From assembly GCA_031286285.1 (NCBI GenBank), contig JAITUN010000113.1, forward strand, positions 1-50,730: a stretch of DNA of 50,730 nt. The letters run 5' to 3'. Positions 43,838-50,730 of this stretch are shown piece by piece. Each line of letters opens with the position of its first letter. Within the stretch, counting starts at the first letter, position 1. The translations under genes and the position numbers were made by a program. A model generated the notes under the pieces. The model did no database searches. It worked only from the letters and a program-made list of their open reading frames with translations, and was not told the origin of the DNA. This stretch comes from Bacteroidales bacterium. GTDB lineage: Bacteria; Bacteroidota; Bacteroidia; Bacteroidales; WCHB1-69.

Positions 43838-43864
43838 ATAAATAAAAATCAAAAACCAAAAATA

Positions 43865-45610
43865 ATGACAAAAGGATTAGTAAAAGGGATCGTAGCAAAC
43901 CTAGTAACAATTGAAGCCGATGGACCTGTTTTACAAAACGAAATCTGTTTTATCCAAACAGGCGGCGACCGATTGATGTCGGAAGTAATCAAAGTAGTTG
44001 GCAAGAACACCTACGTACAAGTTTATGAAAGTACCCGCGGGCTTAAAGTAGGTGCGGAAGTAGAATTTGCAGGACACATGCTTGAGGTAACCCTCGGGCC
44101 GGGTATGCTGTCCCGAAACTACGACGGTTTGCAAAACGACTTAGACAAAATGGAGGGTGTTTTTCTGAAACGCGGAAACTATACTTTCCCATTAAACGAA
44201 AGCAAACTGTGGCATTTCAAACCCATTGCCAAAGTGGGCGATACGGTTGTTGCCGGAAGTTGGCTCGGCGAAGTAGATGAAAATTCGCAACCCCACAAAA
44301 TCATGGTTCCATTCACTTTTGAGGGAAAATTCACACTCAAAAAACTTGTATCGGAAGGAGAATACACCATCGAAGATAATATCGCCACCCTTACCGATGC
44401 TTCGGGTAATGATATTGAAATCAACATGATGCAGAAGTGGCCCGTGCGTAAACCGGTTACTGCATACGTATCCAAACCGCGTCCGTTCAAACTGTTAGAA
44501 ACCGGTGTCCGCATTATTGATACGGCAAATCCGATTGTAGAGGGTGGCACGGGTTTTATTCCGGGTCCTTTCGGAACGGGAAAAACAGTGTTACAGCACG
44601 CCATCTCAAAACAAGCGGAAGCTGATATCGTGATTGTGGCTGCCTGTGGAGAACGCGCTAACGAAGTTGTGGAAATCTTTGCAGAGTTCCCGCACCTCAT
44701 TGATCCCCACACCGGCAGAAAGTTGATGGAACGTACCATCATCATTGCCAACACTTCCAACATGCCTGTGGCCGCAAGAGAAGCCTCCGTTTATACGGCA
44801 ATGACTATCGCCGAGTATTACCGTTGTATGGGACTGAAAGTGTTATTAATGGCCGACTCTACCTCCCGTTGGGCGCAGGCGTTGCGCGAAATGTCGAACC
44901 GCTTGGAAGAACTGCCCGGTCCCGATGCTTTCCCCATGGACTTGTCGGCGATCATCTCCAACTTCTACGGTCGTGCCGGCTTTGTGGAATTAGTAAATGG
45001 CGCTACCGGCTCCATCACTTTTATCGGAACAGTGTCCCCTGCCGGCGGAAACCTCAAGGAGCCTGTAACCGAAAATACTAAGAAAGTAGCCCGATGCTTC
45101 TTTGCCTTAGAGCAAGAACGCGCCGACAAAAAACGCTATCCTGCAGTAAATCCTATTGACAGTTACTCGAAATATTTGGAATATCCTGAATTTGAAGAAT
45201 ATATAAGCCAGCGGGTCTCTCCGCACTGGACAGCAACGGTGAACGAACTGAAAACGAGAATGCAGCGCGGCAAGGAGGTGGCAGAACAAATCAATATTTT
45301 GGGCGACGACGGTGTGCCGGTATCCTACCACATCACTTTTTGGAAATCGGAACTTATTGACTTCGTTATCTTACAACAAGATGCATTCGACAAAATAGAT
45401 TCGGTAACCTCCATTGAACGGCAGCAATATATGGTAGATTTGATGATGCGCATCTGTCGCACTGAATTTGAATTTGCAAATTTTAACGACGTAATGGATT
45501 ATTTCAAAAAAATGATCAACATTTGTAAACAGATGAACTATTCTGCTTTTCAATCAGATGATTTTAAGGGATTTGAAAAAGAGTTAGAGGAAATGATAAA
45601 CAAGAATTAA
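43865..45610 (+). CDS. V/A-type ATP synthase subunit A (catalytic)
   Basis: 581 residues from the ATG at 43865 (an upstream in-frame GTG at 43811 falls in the hairpin repeats and is rejected). N-terminal beta-barrel MTKGLVKGIVANLVTIEADGP, the non-homologous insert of A subunits (~110-190, with KVGDTVVAGSWLGEV), P-loop GPFGTGKTVLQ (~232), GERANEVVEIFAEFP and MADSTSRWAQALREMSNRLEELPG. Catalytic ATP-binding subunit of the rotary ATPase. Codon use here is visibly richer in G and C than in the flanking genes. Confidence 0.96.
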   Translation: MTKGLVKGIVANLVTIEADGPVLQNEICFIQTGGDRLMSEVIKVVGKNTYVQVYESTRGLKVGAEVEFAGHMLEVTLGPGMLSRNYDGLQNDLDKMEGVFLKRGNYTFPLNESKLWHFKPIAKVGDTVVAGSWLGEVDENSQPHKIMVPFTFEGKFTLKKLVSEGEYTIEDNIATLTDASGNDIEINMMQKWPVRKPVTAYVSKPRPFKLLETGVRIIDTANPIVEGGTGFIPGPFGTGKTVLQHAISKQAEADIVIVAACGERANEVVEIFAEFPHLIDPHTGRKLMERTIIIANTSNMPVAAREASVYTAMTIAEYYRCMGLKVLLMADSTSRWAQALREMSNRLEELPGPDAFPMDLSAIISNFYGRAGFVELVNGATGSITFIGTVSPAGGNLKEPVTENTKKVARCFFALEQERADKKRYPAVNPIDSYSKYLEYPEFEEYISQRVSPHWTATVNELKTRMQRGKEVAEQINILGDDGVPVSYHITFWKSELIDFVILQQDAFDKIDSVTSIERQQYMVDLMMRICRTEFEFANFNDVMDYFKKMINICKQMNYSAFQSDDFKGFEKELEEMINKN

Positions 45611-45630
45611 TTTTATGAAGTTAGAATATC

Positions 45631-45726
45631 ATAAACCTATAAACCCATAAACCTATAAACCTATAAACCTATAAACCCATAAACCCATAAACCTATAAAC
45701 CTATAAACCTATAAACCCATAAACCA
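45631..45726 (+). repeat. Octamer array ATAAACCN x12
   Basis: Twelve contiguous 8-mers of ATAAACCT or ATAAACCC, ending ATAAACCA, fill the gap between V/A subunits A and B. A TTAGAATATC string directly precedes it, which also precedes the octamers at 50486. The unit contains TAA in tandem, so it cannot be translated. Confidence 0.95.
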
Positions 45727-45749
45727 TTAATCATTCAAAATTCTAATCT

Positions 45750-47069
45750 ATGGCAAAAGCATTTCAAAAGATATACACGCAAATCAGCCAAATTACTAAA
45801 GCTACCTGCATGTTAAAAGCTACGGGCATTGGCTACGATGAGTTGGCAACCGTTGATGGGGCTTTGGCTCAAGTAGTGAAAATTAACAACGATGAGGTAA
45901 CCTTGCAGGTGTTTCGCGGCACGGAAGGGATTCGTACTAACGCAGAAGTGGTTTTCCTCGGAAAATCTCCAACGTTGAAAGTGGGTCCGCAGTTGGCAGG
46001 TCGTTTTTTCAATGCCCTCGGCGAACCTATTGACGGCGGCGCAGCGCCCGAAGGAGAAGAGCGCGAAATTGGCGGACCATCCGTAAACCCCGTGCGCCGA
46101 AAACAACCCTCAGAACTGATTGCTACCGGAATCGCCGGTATTGACTTGAACAACACTCTAGTAACCGGACAGAAAATCCCGTTCTTCGCCGATCCCGACC
46201 AGCCGTTCAACCAAGTAATGGCGATTGTGGCGCTGCGCGCTGAAACCGACAAGATTATTCTCGGCGGAATGGGACTGACCAACGATGACTACCTGTTTTT
46301 TAAGAATATGTTTAGTAACGCTGGCTCGTTAGATCGTATCATCAGTTTTGTAAATACTACAGAAGATCCTCCGGTAGAACGACTTCTGATCCCCGACATG
46401 GCGCTCACCGCTGCCGAGTATTTTGCGGTGGACAAAAACGAAAAAGTGTTGGTGCTGCTTACCGATATGAGTTCTTACGCAGACGCACTCTCGATTGTGT
46501 CGAACCGGATGGACCAAATTCCGTCGAAAGATTCAATGCCCGGATCGCTCTATTCCGACTTGGCAAAGATTTACGAAAAAGCGGTACAGTTTCCCGAAGG
46601 CGGCTCTATTACTATCATTGCGGTAACCACTTTGTCGGGCGGCGATATCACCCATGCCGTTCCCGATAATACTGGCTATATAACGGAAGGGCAGCTGTTT
46701 CTGCGTCGCGATACCGATGTGGGAAAAGTAATTGTGGACCCTTTCCGAAGCCTCTCTCGTTTAAAACAGTTGGTAATCGGAAAGAAAACACGCGAAGACC
46801 ACCCGCAAGTGATGAATGCTGCCGTGAGACTTTTTGCTGATGCTGCAAACGCCAAAACAAAACTCGAAAACGGATTTGACCTCAGCAACTACGACGAAAG
46901 GACATTGGCTTTTGCAAAAGATTATTCAACTCATTTGTTGGCTATTGATGTAAATATCAATACTACCGAAATGCTTGACACTGCCTGGCGATTGTTTGGA
47001 AAGCATTTTAAAGCCGAAGAAGTAAATATCAAACAAGAATTTGTAACAAAATATTGGAAAGAAGAATAA
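45750..47069 (+). CDS. V/A-type ATP synthase subunit B
   Basis: 439 residues. N-terminal KIYTQISQITKATCMLKATGIGYDELATVDG, then GRFFNALGEPIDGG, SELIATGIAGIDLNNTLVTGQKIPFFADPDQPFNQVMA, and MALTAAEYFAVDKNEKVLVLLTDMSSYADALS and PGSLYSDLAKIYEKA. No P-loop GxxxxGKT, as expected for the non-catalytic nucleotide-binding subunit. 139 bp separate it from subunit A; nearly all of that gap is the octamer array. Confidence 0.95.
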   Translation: MAKAFQKIYTQISQITKATCMLKATGIGYDELATVDGALAQVVKINNDEVTLQVFRGTEGIRTNAEVVFLGKSPTLKVGPQLAGRFFNALGEPIDGGAAPEGEEREIGGPSVNPVRRKQPSELIATGIAGIDLNNTLVTGQKIPFFADPDQPFNQVMAIVALRAETDKIILGGMGLTNDDYLFFKNMFSNAGSLDRIISFVNTTEDPPVERLLIPDMALTAAEYFAVDKNEKVLVLLTDMSSYADALSIVSNRMDQIPSKDSMPGSLYSDLAKIYEKAVQFPEGGSITIIAVTTLSGGDITHAVPDNTGYITEGQLFLRRDTDVGKVIVDPFRSLSRLKQLVIGKKTREDHPQVMNAAVRLFADAANAKTKLENGFDLSNYDERTLAFAKDYSTHLLAIDVNINTTEMLDTAWRLFGKHFKAEEVNIKQEFVTKYWKEE

Positions 47070-47076
47070 AAACAAA

Positions 47077-47670
47077 ATGGCTATAAAATTTCAATACAAT
47101 AAAACCTCTCTTCAAGGCATCGAAAAACAGTTAAAGATGCGGTTGCGCGCTTTACCTACAATTAAAAATAAGGAAAGCGCCCTGAGAATTGAAGTGAAAA
47201 AAGCTAAAGACGAAGCCAAAGAATTGGAACAAAAATTGGAAGCACATATTTCTTCGTATGAAAAAATGGCTGCTTTGTGGAACGAGTTTGAAGCTTCGCT
47301 TATCTCAATTCAAGACGTGAAACTATCCTATAGAAAAATTGCCGGTATCAGGGTACCCATGCTTGATGAGGTGATATTTGAAACAAAACCGTTTAGTTTG
47401 TTCAACAGTCCGAAATGGTACTTAGATGGTATCCAACTGTTACACTCTTTGGCTAAAATGGGCATCGAGTACGAATTCTGCATCATGAAAATCAATATGC
47501 TGGAGTATGCCCGAAAAAAAACAACCCAAAAAGTGAATCTGTTCGAAAAAGTGCAGATTCCGGGTTTTGAAGATGCCGTAAGAAAAATAAAACGTTTTAT
47601 GGAAGATGAAGAAAATCTATCGAAATCATCACAAAAAATAATGAAATCAAAACAAGCAAGCCATGGTTGA
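47077..47670 (+). CDS. V/A-type ATP synthase subunit D
   Basis: 197 residues of mostly helix: IKFQYNKTSLQGIEKQLKMRLRALPTIKNKESALRIEVKKA at the N terminus and RKKTTQKVNLFEKVQIPGFEDAVRKIKRFMEDEE at the C terminus, the two ends of the central rotor coiled coil. 7 bp after subunit B and overlapping subunit I by 8 bp. Confidence 0.92.
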   Translation: MAIKFQYNKTSLQGIEKQLKMRLRALPTIKNKESALRIEVKKAKDEAKELEQKLEAHISSYEKMAALWNEFEASLISIQDVKLSYRKIAGIRVPMLDEVIFETKPFSLFNSPKWYLDGIQLLHSLAKMGIEYEFCIMKINMLEYARKKTTQKVNLFEKVQIPGFEDAVRKIKRFMEDEENLSKSSQKIMKSKQASHG

Positions 47671-49495
47671 GAAAATGAAAAAATACAGCTTCTTGATTTA
47701 TTATAAAACTTATAATGAATTTTTGGAAACTATCCGACAGGCAGGTGTCGTGCATATTGTTGAAAAACAGAATGGTATTCCTGATGATGCTACCGACTTG
47801 CGCAGTCGCCTGACCGTTGCCGATTCTTTGAAAAACACCATCCTTACGCTGCAACGTAGATTAGCTAATAAAAAGGATGTTACCCTAAAACCCTTAGATC
47901 CCTCTGTAGATGGAATGCAAATATTAGCAAGATACGAAGATTTGAAAACCAAAGAAGAACAACTCAATGCACAGAAACAAACACTGCAAAAAGAGATTGC
48001 GCAAATGACAGTGTGGGGCAACTTTGAACCGGAAATTATCGAAAAACTACAAGAATCGGGACATCATGTCAAGTTTTATGCTTGCCGAGACCGTGAATTT
48101 CAAGCCGAATGGACAGACAAGTTTGATGTGGTGGAGGTTGCCCGTATAAACGCTTTGATCTATTTTGTAACAGTTACCCCTGCAGAGTGTACTGAGGAAC
48201 CCGATGCTGAAAAGATGAAAATATCAGACCGATCGCTCAACCAACTTCAAGAACTCTTGAACGAGAATCAAATACAGATAAGAGAAATTGAAAGTCAAAT
48301 CGATTTATTAGCCGTTGAGCAATTGGAAAACCTGTTAGAGACACAACGACAATTGACAGGCAATATTGATTTGGATAAAGTTCATTTACAAACCGAAAAA
48401 AAAGCCGAAGAAAAATTGATGCTGCTTGAAGGTTGGGTCCCCGAAAAAAGAGAATCGGAATTGATTTGCGCCCTTGAAACACAAGATGTTTACTACCTAA
48501 GCAAAATACCTGATAGAGATGACCATTCAGTGCCGATACTGCTCAAAAACAACTGGTTTGCACGCCTCTTTGAGCCTATTGGAGAACTGTACGATTTCCC
48601 CAATTATCACGAATTGGATTTGACGCCCTTTTTTGCACCTTTCTATATGCTTTTCTTCGGGCTTTGCCTCGGCGATGCAGGATATGGATTATTATTGCTG
48701 TTTGCCGGATTGTTTGCCAAAAGAAAAGTAAAACCCTCAATGAAACCGATTATGACCCTTGTTGCGGTATTAGGAGCAGCCACTTTTGTATGTGGAACCA
48801 TAGGAGGAACATTGTTTGGAATTAGTCTTGTTGATGTGCAATGGCAGTGGCTTGATACATTTAAAAAGTTTATGCTCGACTCTAACCAGCTGTTTAACTT
48901 AGCGTTGATATTGGGCGGTGTACAGATTATATTCGGAATGTTTGTCAAGGCATTTGGAACCATTCGACGCTACGGTTTTATATATTCATTAGAAATATGG
49001 GGTTGGCTTATCCTTTTTTTAGGCGGCGGCGGCTTATATTTTGCTACCGAAAAAACTCTCCTCGCACCAAATATGGCTCGTTACCTGTGCTATATAATAT
49101 TGGGGATTGCCGGTATATTCATTTTTATTCTCAACGACCCGAAGCGCAATCCTTTGATTAACATAGGCGCAGGACTATGGAATACATATAATATGGTAAC
49201 CGGCGTGCTGGGCGATTTACTTTCATATATCCGTTTGTTTGCGTTGGGCATTTGCGGAGGAGTGATGGGGTTTGTATTTAACGACCTTGCAATTCAACTC
49301 AGCGGGAATATACCTGTAGTAAGCCAAGTGGTTATGCTTATTATTTTGTTGGTGGGGCACTTGTTAAATTTATTTATGTCAGGATTGGGCGCTTTTGTTC
49401 ACCCCATGCGTCTCACTTTCGTAGAGTTTTATAAAAACGCCGGCTTTGAAGGTGGTGGGAAAAAATATAAACCATTTAAAAAAATTGAGAATTGA
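47663..49495 (+). CDS. V/A-type ATP synthase subunit I
   Basis: 610 residues. The soluble N-terminal half (to ~330) carries coiled coils (NEFLETIRQAGVVHIVEKQNG ... LLAVEQLENLLETQRQL) and LLEGWVPEKRESEL. The membrane half has about seven helices, with FFAPFYMLFFGLCLGDAGYGLLLLFAGLF and the arginine-bearing LLSYIRLFALGICGGVMGFVFN segment that lines the proton or sodium path. It ends GAFVHPMRLTFVEFYKNAGFEGGG. In Bacteroidales operons the proteolipid gene (K) usually comes next, but here a T9SS gene does. Confidence 0.95.
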   Translation: MVEKMKKYSFLIYYKTYNEFLETIRQAGVVHIVEKQNGIPDDATDLRSRLTVADSLKNTILTLQRRLANKKDVTLKPLDPSVDGMQILARYEDLKTKEEQLNAQKQTLQKEIAQMTVWGNFEPEIIEKLQESGHHVKFYACRDREFQAEWTDKFDVVEVARINALIYFVTVTPAECTEEPDAEKMKISDRSLNQLQELLNENQIQIREIESQIDLLAVEQLENLLETQRQLTGNIDLDKVHLQTEKKAEEKLMLLEGWVPEKRESELICALETQDVYYLSKIPDRDDHSVPILLKNNWFARLFEPIGELYDFPNYHELDLTPFFAPFYMLFFGLCLGDAGYGLLLLFAGLFAKRKVKPSMKPIMTLVAVLGAATFVCGTIGGTLFGISLVDVQWQWLDTFKKFMLDSNQLFNLALILGGVQIIFGMFVKAFGTIRRYGFIYSLEIWGWLILFLGGGGLYFATEKTLLAPNMARYLCYIILGIAGIFIFILNDPKRNPLINIGAGLWNTYNMVTGVLGDLLSYIRLFALGICGGVMGFVFNDLAIQLSGNIPVVSQVVMLIILLVGHLLNLFMSGLGAFVHPMRLTFVEFYKNAGFEGGGKKYKPFKKIEN

Positions 49496-49550
49496 GATGA
49501 GAATATTAGTTTTTTATTTTATTTGCAGCAACTTATTAATTAATTAAATT

Positions 49551-50450
49551 ATGAATAAATTTACCCTTTCCATTTTAATTTTGTTTGTATGTGCAATCTC
49601 ATTACAAGCACAAATTACACAAGAACAAGCCAAGACTATTGTTTTGGAATATCTTCAAAATGAAGTAACTCCATCTTACTTCTTATATACCAATGCTCAA
49701 GAGCCAAGTGAAGAGAATATTGTATTAACCACACTTAATGAGGAAATTATTGAAATTGAGTATGCTTGCTGGGCTTTTTATCTGAATGAACATCCCAATC
49801 TCAACGCTCCTTGCCAACATCGTTATTTATTTGTGAAAGAGGATGATGGTAATCTGTTGGAACTCATTACAAGCAATGATCTTGGTCCTACGGATTTAAC
49901 CGAGTGGACATTAGTTTACGTTTCTCCGGAGTATATGGATGCTACCTTGTCAAATCTTAGTATCTCTGTAGGCGCCTTGGAGCCTGTATTTAGTAACGAT
50001 ATTTACAACTATGTGGTAAATTTAGTTGAAAAAGAGGAGATTACTATTACAGCAACTCCTGCAAATCCCAGTGCAATCGTAAGCGGTGCCGGAACATTTC
50101 CCCTTGAAATTGGGGAAAACAACTTTACGATTCATGTAATTGCTGAAGATAACATAACAGAATTGGACTATACAATAGTGATAAACAATGCATTAGGTGT
50201 CTCAGAAACTGATTTGTCTTTGATTACCCTTATTCCAAACCCCACCACCGGAGAGTTACGAGTTACGAGTTACGAGTTACAAGTTACAAGTATTGAGGTG
50301 TTTGATATTTATGGGCGAGCCGTAAGTACTCACTACTCACTACTCACTACTCACTACTCAATCAATATTTCGCACCTTCCGGCAGGGTTGTATTTTGTAA
50401 AAGTTTATACAGAAAATGGAGTGTTTGTTGAAAAAATTATAAAGAAGTAA
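49551..50450 (+). CDS. Secreted protein with cadherin-like domain and T9SS sorting domain
   Basis: 299 residues. Signal peptide MNKFTLSILILFVCAISLQAQ, then ITQEQAKTIVLEYLQNE, a segment that also begins the next gene. Residues ~130-220 (MDATLSNLSISVGALEPVFSNDIYNYVV ... EDNITELDYTIVIN) match the cadherin-like beta-sandwich (PF12733) seen in surface proteins. The T9SS domain at the end, PNPTTGELRVTSYELQVTS, is nearly identical to that of the 8686-10953 gene and contains the same two heptamer arrays. It lies 55 bp after subunit I but is unlikely to be part of the ATPase. Confidence 0.85.
   Translation: MNKFTLSILILFVCAISLQAQITQEQAKTIVLEYLQNEVTPSYFLYTNAQEPSEENIVLTTLNEEIIEIEYACWAFYLNEHPNLNAPCQHRYLFVKEDDGNLLELITSNDLGPTDLTEWTLVYVSPEYMDATLSNLSISVGALEPVFSNDIYNYVVNLVEKEEITITATPANPSAIVSGAGTFPLEIGENNFTIHVIAEDNITELDYTIVINNALGVSETDLSLITLIPNPTTGELRVTSYELQVTSIEVFDIYGRAVSTHYSLLTTHYSINISHLPAGLYFVKVYTENGVFVEKIIKK
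50256..50290 (+). repeat. Intragenic heptamer array TTACRAG x5 (second locus)
   Basis: Three TTACGAG then two TTACAAG, in the same reading frame and same copy number as the array at 10759, but with a different order of the variant units. Confidence 0.95.
50328..50359 (+). repeat. Intragenic heptamer array ACTCACT x4.6 (second locus)
   Basis: Four complete units plus ACTC, exactly as at 10831-10862, encoding THYSLLT repeats in the sorting domain. Confidence 0.95.
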
Positions 50451-50525
50451 GAAGTTAGAAGTTAGAAGTTAGAAGTTAGAATATCATAAACCTATAAACC
50501 TATAAACCCATAAACCTATAAACCA
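50448..50525 (+). repeat. Composite heptamer-octamer array between tandem paralogues
   Basis: TAAGAAG and three TTAGAAG units (50448-50475) start in the stop codon of the preceding gene. A TTAGAATATC joint follows, then five ATAAACCN octamers (50486-50525) up to 2 bp before the next ATG. The TTAGAATATC joint plus octamers repeats the layout of 45621-45726. Confidence 0.93.
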
Positions 50526-50527
50526 TT

Positions 50528-50730
50528 ATGAAAAAACACCTCCTCCTTTTCTTTGCCCCGTTTATCTTCTTTTCCTTGTCTGCACAAATAACACAAAAAG
50601 AAGCAGATATAAAAGTAACGGAACACTTGAGCGGAATTACGATTCCATTTACCCTTTATGCCCATGAAGATGTGCAAACCGGATTTGAAGTACTTACTTC
50701 TACCGGTGAGAAACTGAAATTGGCTTACTC
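50528..50730 (+). CDS. Secreted protein related to the preceding gene (3' truncated by the window end)
   Basis: 67 residues visible. Signal peptide MKKHLLLFFAPFIFFSLSAQ followed by ITQKEADIKVTEHLSG, comparable to ITQEQAKTIVLEYLQNE of the upstream gene, then PFTLYAHEDVQTGFEVLTSTGEKLKLAY, where the upstream gene has PSYFLYTNAQEP. The two look like tandem paralogues. The rest lies outside the window. Confidence 0.75.
   Translation, partial: MKKHLLLFFAPFIFFSLSAQITQKEADIKVTEHLSGITIPFTLYAHEDVQTGFEVLTSTGEKLKLAY

Noticed and set aside
43811-43864. GTG start of V/A subunit A
   Set aside because: The extension is encoded by the hairpin repeats; the family starts at MTKGLVKGIV.
44179-44763. 194-residue antisense ORF in subunit A
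   Set aside because: Shadow of a conserved ATPase gene; no start context and no recognisable domain.
45631-45726. Could the octamer or heptamer arrays be CRISPR or a replication origin?
   Set aside because: Units are 7-8 nt and contiguous without unique spacers, no cas genes are present, and no DnaA-box cluster or dnaA/dnaN genes are near.

Overview
The window looks like a chromosomal segment of a low-G+C Bacteroidota, most likely a Bacteroidales relative (inference). The reasons are: many upstream regions carry the Bacteroidota -7 element TAnnTTTG; three complete proteins end in a type IX secretion (T9SS) sorting domain; the gene sets acpP-fabF-rnc-IPExxxVDY, nusB-DUF1573-yajC-coaE and coaX/OstA are typical of this phylum; and there is an EF-G2-type elongation factor, a class II ribonucleotide reductase and a V/A-type ATPase operon containing a DUF2764 protein. 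No rRNA, CRISPR array or transposase gene is visible.

Layout. 1-276: 3' end of a sensor histidine kinase. 313-3285 (-): acyl carrier protein, KAS II, RNase III and an IPExxxVDY protein. 3494-4105 (-): an outer-membrane barrel. 4342-10953 (+): coaX, an outer-membrane barrel, a TPR protein, a polyferredoxin membrane protein and a VCBS-repeat T9SS protein. 11083-13833 (-): DNA polymerase I with a degenerate proofreading site. 13972-16689 (+): a large T9SS protein. 16768-18113: an atypical, G+C-richer attC-like element followed by a small cassette (antitoxin-like ORF plus a frameshifted GNAT acetyltransferase). 18277-20406 (-): EF-G2-like factor with an altered catalytic site. 20616-29843 (+): UvrD/PcrA helicase, xseB, a type II restriction-modification pair, a YwqK-type lipoprotein, an OstA-like protein, a TPR lipoprotein, ruvB and a barrel protein. 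29858-37741 (-): Old Yellow Enzyme family oxidoreductase, coaE-yajC-DUF1573-nusB, purF and the B12-dependent ribonucleotide reductase. 38070-38216 (-): a tRNA-Ser relic with a terminator. 38312-40296 (+): lpxD and an unfused lpxC. 40303-41698 (-): maf and pdxJ. 41780-49495 (+): an F-type b subunit followed by V/A-ATPase E, DUF2764, A, B, D and I. 49551-50730 (+): two tandem related secreted proteins, the second cut by the window end.

The most unusual signals are these. (1) A system of tandem 7-nt and 8-nt repeats occurs both between genes and inside genes. The versions inside genes (TTACRAG, ACTCACT, TCAAAAA) have no stop codon in any frame of the coding strand, while the intergenic versions do. 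Two copies of almost the same T9SS sorting domain, 39 kb apart, are built around such arrays. (2) A rotary ATPase operon begins with an F-type b subunit but continues with V/A-type subunits, and no proteolipid K gene follows subunit I in the visible sequence. (3) There are several degenerate or altered genes: a Pol I without visible proofreading residues, an EF-G lacking the catalytic histidine, a GNAT gene broken at a T8 run, and a tRNA-Ser whose 3' acceptor strand is replaced by poly(A).
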